Origin: Pseudoclavibacter sp. RFBB5
GTDB taxonomy: Bacteria > Actinomycetota > Actinomycetes > Actinomycetales > Microbacteriaceae
Assembly (NCBI RefSeq): GCF_002931555.1
Contig: NZ_PSTZ01000007.1
Location: forward strand, 1,171,087 to 1,235,086
Reading direction: 5' to 3'
DNA length: 64,000 nucleotides
A program made the translations under genes and the position numbers. The notes below the pieces were generated by a model, which saw nothing but the letters and a program-made list of their open reading frames with translations, searched no databases and was not told the DNA's origin. Positions 62,890-64,000 of the stretch are shown one piece after another (the stretch's first letter is position 1; every line of letters begins with the position of its first letter).

Positions 62890-63738
62890 GTGCAAAGACC
62901 ATCGGAACAAGGTTCGCCCGCACGCCGCACGGTTGTCGCCGGTTTGGCGATGGGCGTGATGTCGGCGCTTGCCGCGTGCACCACGGCACCGGCTCGCCAG
63001 GCCACGCCGCCCGGCTCTGCCACCCCAACCCCAACACTCACACCGACCTCAACGCCAACCCCCACCCCCACTCCAGTGGTGGCCCTGCCCGCCCGGATCG
63101 CGCTCCCAGGCGGCACACTGACCGGCTTGCCTGGTGAGGGAAACCTGCTCGCGCTGACCGTGGACGACGGTGCGGACAGTGAGGTGGTTGCGGGGTACGC
63201 GGAGTTCATGCAGCGGACTGGTTTCCGCGCAACATTCTTCCTCAATGGCATCTATGACTCTTGGACGGAGCAGGCCGGCGTGCTTCGGCCCCTCGTCGAA
63301 TCCGGTGTTGCCCAGCTCGCGAACCACACCTTTTCGCACCCCGATCTCACCGAGCTCACGGACAGTGAAGTGGTTGAGGAGCTGCAGAGCAACGAGAACT
63401 TCATTCGCACCACGTATGGGGTGAGCGGTGCACCGTACTTCCGTCCCCCGTTCGGCTATCACGATGATCGGGTGGACGCGGCCGCCGCCAGTGTCGGATA
63501 TACGCAGCCGGTGCTTTGGTACGGCTCGTTGTCGGACTCCGGGCTCATCACCGCAGACCAGCTGCGAGGTTTCGCCGACCAGTACCTGCTTGCGCAGCAC
63601 ATCGTGATCGGCCACGCCAACTTCCCGCCGGTGCTCGAGTGTCTCGATTACATTCAGCAGCTGGTCGTCTCGCGGGCTCTGCGAACCGTCACGCTTGATG
63701 ACGTGTTCGAGGTCGAGAACCGCCCCCAGCGACCCTGA
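62890..63738 (+). CDS. Lipoprotein polysaccharide deacetylase (NodB domain)
   Basis: A 282-aa protein from GTG 62890 after GGAGAGAAG. Signal with lipobox ALAAC, then a Thr/Pro linker (about residues 40-62). NodB motifs: LLALTVDDGADSEVV (motif 1), ANHTFSHPDLTEL (His pair, motif 2), APYFRPPFGYHDDRV (motif 3), VIGHANFPP (motif 5). It should remove acetyl groups from cell-wall or exopolysaccharide sugars outside the membrane. Confidence 0.88.
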   Translation: MQRPSEQGSPARRTVVAGLAMGVMSALAACTTAPARQATPPGSATPTPTLTPTSTPTPTPTPVVALPARIALPGGTLTGLPGEGNLLALTVDDGADSEVVAGYAEFMQRTGFRATFFLNGIYDSWTEQAGVLRPLVESGVAQLANHTFSHPDLTELTDSEVVEELQSNENFIRTTYGVSGAPYFRPPFGYHDDRVDAAAASVGYTQPVLWYGSLSDSGLITADQLRGFADQYLLAQHIVIGHANFPPVLECLDYIQQLVVSRALRTVTLDDVFEVENRPQRP

Positions 63739-63760
63739 CGATCCTTCTCGGGTTCGGACG

Positions 63761-63799
63761 ACGCCGCGCGGCCCCTTTCATGCGGGGGTCGCGCGGCGT
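63761..63799. terminator. Terminator after the deacetylase gene
   Basis: Arms ACGCCGCGCGGCCCC (63761-63775) and GGGGTCGCGCGGCGT (63785-63799) pair with one G-U wobble, between convergent genes. Confidence 0.8.
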
Positions 63800-63816
63800 G
63801 ATCTGAAGGGACGGTG

Positions 63817-64000
63817 TCAGCTGGGGAGGCCGGCGGTGCCGAGTTTCGTCGCGCCGCGCGAGCGAGCGCGCTGCTCCTCCAGGGCCGCGAGGAACTCGCT
63901 TTCCCAGGCGGGGTCGACCTCGATGCCCTGGCGCTTCGCCTCCTCGACGCTCAGCTCGCGGGGGAACCCGTGGGTGTCGGAGAGCAGGAACACATCAGCA
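63817..64000 (-). CDS. C-terminus of an alanyl-tRNA synthetase-like protein, possibly truncated (cut by window edge)
   Basis: The last 60 residues read ADVFLLSDTHGFPRELSVEE and AKRQGIEVDPAWESEFLAAL, then EEQRARSRGATKLGTAGLPS before TGA at 63817. The motif DTHGFP corresponds to DTYGFP of class II alanyl-tRNA synthetase, which normally lies near residue 390 of about 880. This protein stops about 50 residues later, so it has no editing or C-Ala domain. It is either a free-standing catalytic-domain paralogue or a truncated copy. Confidence 0.75.
   Translation of the reverse strand, partial: ADVFLLSDTHGFPRELSVEEAKRQGIEVDPAWESEFLAALEEQRARSRGATKLGTAGLPS

Overview
This window is high-GC actinobacterial chromosome, most probably from a member of the Microbacteriaceae. 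Evidence: mycothiol synthase (MshD), a GlnR-type orphan regulator, SenX3-RegX3-PhoU, CarD, a DUF7882 protein typical of that family, many GTG/TTG starts and ATGA/GTGA stop-start overlaps. I saw no tRNA, rRNA or CRISPR array. Functional calls are read from protein motifs and gene order, not from database searches.

Layout. 1-4.5 kb: start of cysS, carD, a small lipoprotein, regX3-senX3 and divergent phoU. 4.5-5.7 kb: CmtR-like metal sensor and a His-tailed cation efflux protein behind a palindromic operator. 5.7-11 kb: housekeeping and small genes (gpmA, methyltransferase, FUSC protein, ygfZ, nitrobindin, mini-membrane proteins) with a 22-bp tandem repeat. 11-21.5 kb: GlnR-like regulator, mshD, then a phosphate/polyphosphate block (ppk1, mutT1, two pstS, pstC, pstA, pstB). 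Direct repeats resembling PHO boxes precede both pstS genes and lie between senX3 and phoU, tying this block to the SenX3-RegX3 genes 12 kb away. 21.5-22.1 kb: a repeat-rich stretch without genes.

22-34.3 kb: conserved small genes, a DHA2 drug exporter with MarR regulator and operator, a DUF7882 pair, four chained glycosyltransferases, then a one-lobe solute-binding lipoprotein coupled to a cation diffusion facilitator and a GlsB-type protein. 34.3-38 kb: BenE transporter, divergent NAD(P)-binding protein/Rrf2 pair, and a LexA-boxed Y-family polymerase. 38-49.2 kb: two catabolic loci: proline racemase-like, ornithine cyclodeaminase-like and GntR genes; and TctABC, RraA-like, aconitase, GntR and MFS genes. 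49.2-60.1 kb: trehalose PTS operon (IIABC, TreC, LacI regulator) and an Fe/sugar-phosphate-type ABC transporter downstream of its own two-component system.

60.1-62.9 kb is gene-poor, visibly lower in GC around the antiporter, and holds an MFS remnant, a CPA1 antiporter, a frameshifted fragment and an orphan 95-aa gene; it looks like a decaying or acquired segment. The window ends with a lipoprotein polysaccharide deacetylase and the C-terminus of an alanyl-tRNA synthetase-like protein that stops just after the catalytic region.
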